Below are positions 40,332-40,997 of a stretch of 40,997 nt of DNA, one piece after another. The stretch is from contig NZ_MUNZ01000075.1 in NCBI RefSeq assembly GCF_002001205.1, positions 1-40,997 of the forward strand. The letters run 5' to 3'. Source of the stretch: Hydrogenophaga sp. A37 (GTDB lineage Bacteria > Pseudomonadota > Gammaproteobacteria > Burkholderiales > Burkholderiaceae_C). The notes under the pieces were generated by a model, which was given only the letters and a program-made list of their open reading frames with translations, had not been told where the DNA came from and ran no database searches. How positions within the stretch are numbered: the first letter of the stretch is position 1; each line of letters begins with the position of its first letter. Position numbers and translations under genes: made by a program.

Positions 40332-40970
40332 ATGACCCTGAGTTTCCCCACCTTTTCCGCCGGCATGGTGCTGAGCATGTCGCTGATCATGGCCATCGGC
40401 CCGCAAAACGCGCACGTGCTGCGCATGGGCCTGCAACGCCAGCACCTGTGGCTCACCGTGGCCGTGTGCGCGCTGTCCGACGTGGTGCTGATCGGCCTGG
40501 GCGTGCTCGGCCTGGCCCAGCTGGGAGGCCTGTCCGACAAGATGCTCGGCGCGCTGGTCGGTGCGGGTGTGCTGTTCCTCGGCGTGTACGGCTGGCGGGC
40601 GTTCCAGCGTTTCCTGAAGCCACAGGCGATCCCCGCGACGGACGGCCCCATCGATGGGCCGCGTCGCGCGCCCTCGTTGACACCGCGCCAGGCCATCCTG
40701 TCGGCGCTCGCTTTCTCCTGGCTCAACCCGCACGCCTGGCTCGACACCGCCGTGCTGATCGGCACCGCGTCGCTGGCCTATGGGCAAGGCAGCACCCTGT
40801 TCGGTCTGGGTGCCGCCACCGGCTCGCTGGTGTGGTTCTTGTTGCTCGGTGTGGCCGCTTTCTGGCTCGGCCGTCGGCTGAATTCACTGCGCATCTGGCG
40901 CTTGCTGGACGGCGCGGTGGCGCTGATGATGTGGGGCACAGCCGCCTGGCTTCTGACTTCGCTGGTTTGA
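40332..40970 (+). CDS. LysE/ArgO-family basic amino acid exporter
   Basis: The 212-aa membrane protein has about five or six hydrophobic segments and the ArgO/LysE signature SLIMAIGPQNAHVLRMGLQRQH (17-38). WLNPHAWLDT is near residue 135. It exports arginine or lysine. Family members are normally activated by a divergent LysG/ArgP gene. Here that gene is at 34352-35263, separated by the ethanolamine cassette. An AT-rich upstream stretch (40190-40260) holds a TGGTTTAACTG motif also near argP. It is downstream of the EutR-like gene by 101 bp, with its own likely promoter. Confidence 0.92.
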   Translation: MTLSFPTFSAGMVLSMSLIMAIGPQNAHVLRMGLQRQHLWLTVAVCALSDVVLIGLGVLGLAQLGGLSDKMLGALVGAGVLFLGVYGWRAFQRFLKPQAIPATDGPIDGPRRAPSLTPRQAILSALAFSWLNPHAWLDTAVLIGTASLAYGQGSTLFGLGAATGSLVWFLLLGVAAFWLGRRLNSLRIWRLLDGAVALMMWGTAAWLLTSLV

Positions 40971-40997
40971 TCACATGACCCCCACCCGCCCCCACTC

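Overview
The window is GC-rich, densely coded bacterial chromosome with no phage, insertion sequence, CRISPR array or rRNA. Gene content and order point to a betaproteobacterium of the order Burkholderiales, most likely family Comamonadaceae. The evidence is the tRNA-Tyr/Gly/Thr-tuf unit, a trp operon ending in ung, the thiL-pgpA-pncC run, argS-SPOR-dsbA, lptA-lptB-rpoN, and a GC-rich intergenic repeat family that I remember from Comamonadaceae. The family assignment is inference, not a database result.

Layout. (1) 1-541, minus: tRNA-Tyr, tRNA-Gly, tRNA-Thr and the first 40 codons of tuf, driven by a promoter that overlaps the ung stop codon. (2) 558-7230, minus: a trp operon trpE-trpG-ltaE-(RhtB/LysE exporter)-trpD-(50-aa membrane ORF)-trpC-ung. 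It is preceded by a leader of about 245 nt that may encode a Trp-containing peptide. (3) 7647-9744: a secreted chalcone-isomerase-like protein, then gph and rpe on minus. (4) 9834-14449, plus: apaG, a large polytopic membrane protein usually labelled site-specific recombinase, thiL, pgpA, pncC. (5) 14438-20726: epimerase-like protein, LysR regulator, AlkC-like DNA glycosylase, CZB-domain protein, SEC-C/UPF0149 protein, FMN-binding glutamate-synthase-family protein. (6) 20809-22877, minus: four small conserved accessory genes (DUF1801, UPF0158, DUF1697, glycolipid-binding) in visibly less GC-rich DNA. (7) 23110-24757: divergent qorB and HxlR regulator with a dyad operator, plus an 81-aa orphan. 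(8) 24779-30275, minus: an RlmL-like methyltransferase, PIN and glutaredoxin operon, then lptA-lptB-rpoN. (9) 30416-33465, minus: argS-SPOR-dsbA, closed by a perfect 24-bp inverted repeat. (10) 33698-34135: a three-repeat PsiF protein. (11) 34352-40970: an ArgP/LysG-type regulator, the ethanolamine cassette eutC-eutB-eat with an EutR-like AraC regulator, then a LysE/ArgO exporter.

How they fit together. Most of the window is housekeeping: tryptophan supply, envelope biogenesis (lptAB, pgpA, dsbA), cofactors (thiL, pncC) and DNA repair (ung, alkC). The accessory part is the ethanolamine cassette: uptake by Eat, cleavage by B12-dependent EutBC, and control by the EutR-like protein. It sits between a regulator and an exporter that are normally divergent neighbours.

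The points I would look at first are the trp leader, the paired dyads between eat and the EutR-like gene, the separated argP/lysE pair, the 50-aa ORF coupled to trpC, the recurrent leaderless-type promoters, and the dispersed repeat family. I did not find a clearly new multi-gene system.
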